Assembly (NCBI GenBank): GCA_016190785.1 | Contig: JACPPX010000013.1 | Coordinates: 1-5,109 of the forward strand | Direction of reading: 5' to 3' | DNA length: 5,109 nucleotides | Source of the DNA: Chloroflexota bacterium | Lineage (GTDB): Bacteria > Chloroflexota > Anaerolineae > UBA7937 > JACPPX01 | In this document: positions 4,438 to 5,109 of the stretch, piece by piece | How positions within the stretch are numbered: position 1 is the stretch's first letter | Layout: each line of letters opens with the position of its first letter | The notes under the pieces: model-generated | Database searches by the model: none | The model's input: the letters and a program-made list of their open reading frames with translations, nothing else | What the model was told of the DNA's origin: nothing | Translations under genes and position numbers: made by a program

Positions 4438-5109
4438 ATGGCCACCAAAGCCGCAGCCCAAATCAGCCCTTGGGGGGAGTTCCCCTATTTGGTTACCGCC
4501 CTGGAAGAGTTACTGGGCTCGCTTCTCGAGACGGTGATCTCCGCCACCTCCGCTAGCGAGGGGTCGATCATGCTCCTCCACGAAGGACGGGAACTCCTTA
4601 CGGTTAACTCCGCCCGGGGGCCGCGCCAGGATTTGGTGCGCAATGCCCGCCACTACCTAGGGGAAGGCATATCCGGCTGGGTGGCCAAAACCAAGGAACC
4701 CTTGCTATTGGTGGGCTCGGTGCGCGATGACCGCTTTCCCGGGACCTCGCCCCAGGTCAAAGACGCAATGTGTGTCCCGCTTATGGTCGAGGAGCGGGTG
4801 ATAGGGGTCCTCTCTTTGAGCAACAAGAAGGGGGCGGCGGAGTTTACCCCAGCCGACCTTGATCAGCTGGTGGAGATCTCTAAGCCCGTGGCCCGGGTGA
4901 TTGACACCGCCCTTGCCCAGCGCGAGTCTGACGCCGAAGCCAGCGCCTGGGCCCGCCGCCAGTTAGCCCAGGAGATCCACGATGGGATCTTGCAGAGTTT
5001 GAGCTCTCTTCTCCTCCACCTGCGGCTTTATGAAGATTTCCGCAAGCGGGACCCCTCCCAGGCCGAAGAAGAACTAGAGCGCTCCCGGTCCCAGGCCGAG
5101 GAGGCCCTC
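4438..5109 (+). CDS. GAF-domain sensor histidine kinase, NarL/DegS (HisKA_3) type, cut by the window edge
   Basis: The frame is open from ATG 4438 to the end of the window (224 residues) with no stop. Residues about 20-160 form a GAF domain: an LEELLGSLLETVISATSASEGSIMLL opening, then YLGEGISGWVAKTKEPLLL, the VRDDRFPG loop, MCVPLMVEERVIGVLSLSNKK, and FTPADLDQLVEISKPVARVI. A dimerization helix follows with RRQLAQEIHDGILQSLSSLLL (173-193). This is the HisKA_3 box, with His181 as the predicted phosphorylation site and the H-D-G-x-x-Q-x-L signature of the NarL/DegS group. The ATPase domain must lie to the right, beyond the window. There is no membrane helix or signal peptide, so it is a cytosolic sensor; the GAF ligand (redox cofactor, small molecule or gas) cannot be told. 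The start is the first ATG after the promoter at 4391-4420. A LuxR-type response regulator would be expected downstream, though that is outside this window. Confidence 0.9.
   Translation, partial: MATKAAAQISPWGEFPYLVTALEELLGSLLETVISATSASEGSIMLLHEGRELLTVNSARGPRQDLVRNARHYLGEGISGWVAKTKEPLLLVGSVRDDRFPGTSPQVKDAMCVPLMVEERVIGVLSLSNKKGAAEFTPADLDQLVEISKPVARVIDTALAQRESDAEASAWARRQLAQEIHDGILQSLSSLLLHLRLYEDFRKRDPSQAEEELERSRSQAEEAL

Noticed and set aside
1..5109. CRISPR arrays, tRNA or rRNA genes, insertion sequences and long direct repeats
   Set aside because: Reading both strands by eye showed no repeat-spacer pattern, no tRNA-like cloverleaf, no transposase-like frame and no flanking inverted repeats.

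Overview
This is a 5.1 kb bacterial window of fairly high but not extreme GC. It carries two opposed gene groups plus the start of a third gene. The lineage cannot be fixed from sequence alone. Family content (an SDH-type Clp-fold protease, a MerE-like protein, a DUF1461/Lit-type membrane protein and a GAF plus HisKA_3 sensor kinase) is compatible with Chloroflexota or a related, perhaps thermophilic, lineage. That is a low-confidence inference.

Bases 1-3054 (+ strand) look like one tightly packed transcription unit whose beginning lies left of the window. In order it holds: the C-terminal part of a small thioredoxin-like protein of the type often seen in mercury loci, broken by an in-frame TAA; an SDH-family Clp-fold serine peptidase; a small exported HMA/MerP-like protein with a vicinal Cys-Cys pair; a MerE-like two-helix membrane protein with a CPC motif; a lipoprotein thioredoxin of the TlpA/ResA type; and a CcdA/DsbD-type six-helix thiol-electron carrier. 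Gaps are 9-28 nt and there is one possible overlap. Read together, this resembles a mercury/thiol-handling module. A membrane carrier (CcdA) could pass electrons to an anchored thioredoxin, which could keep the cysteines of the MerP-like and MerE-like proteins able to bind metal. No MerA, MerT or MerR lies in the window, so substrate and function remain inferred.

Bases 3111-4300 (or to 4378) on the - strand hold a two-gene unit: a DUF1461/TIGR01906 membrane protein related to the lipoprotein intramolecular acyltransferase Lit, followed 11 nt later by a HIT-family nucleotide hydrolase/transferase. It converges on the first unit across a 56-nt gap with no convincing terminator.

Bases 4438-5109 (+ strand) hold the first 224 residues of a soluble GAF-domain sensor histidine kinase of the NarL/DegS (HisKA_3) type. 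It runs off the right edge and is preceded by a near-consensus sigma70 promoter. A second, divergent promoter-like sequence lies inside the longest possible reading frame of the Lit-like gene and suggests that this gene starts later, close to its transcription start.
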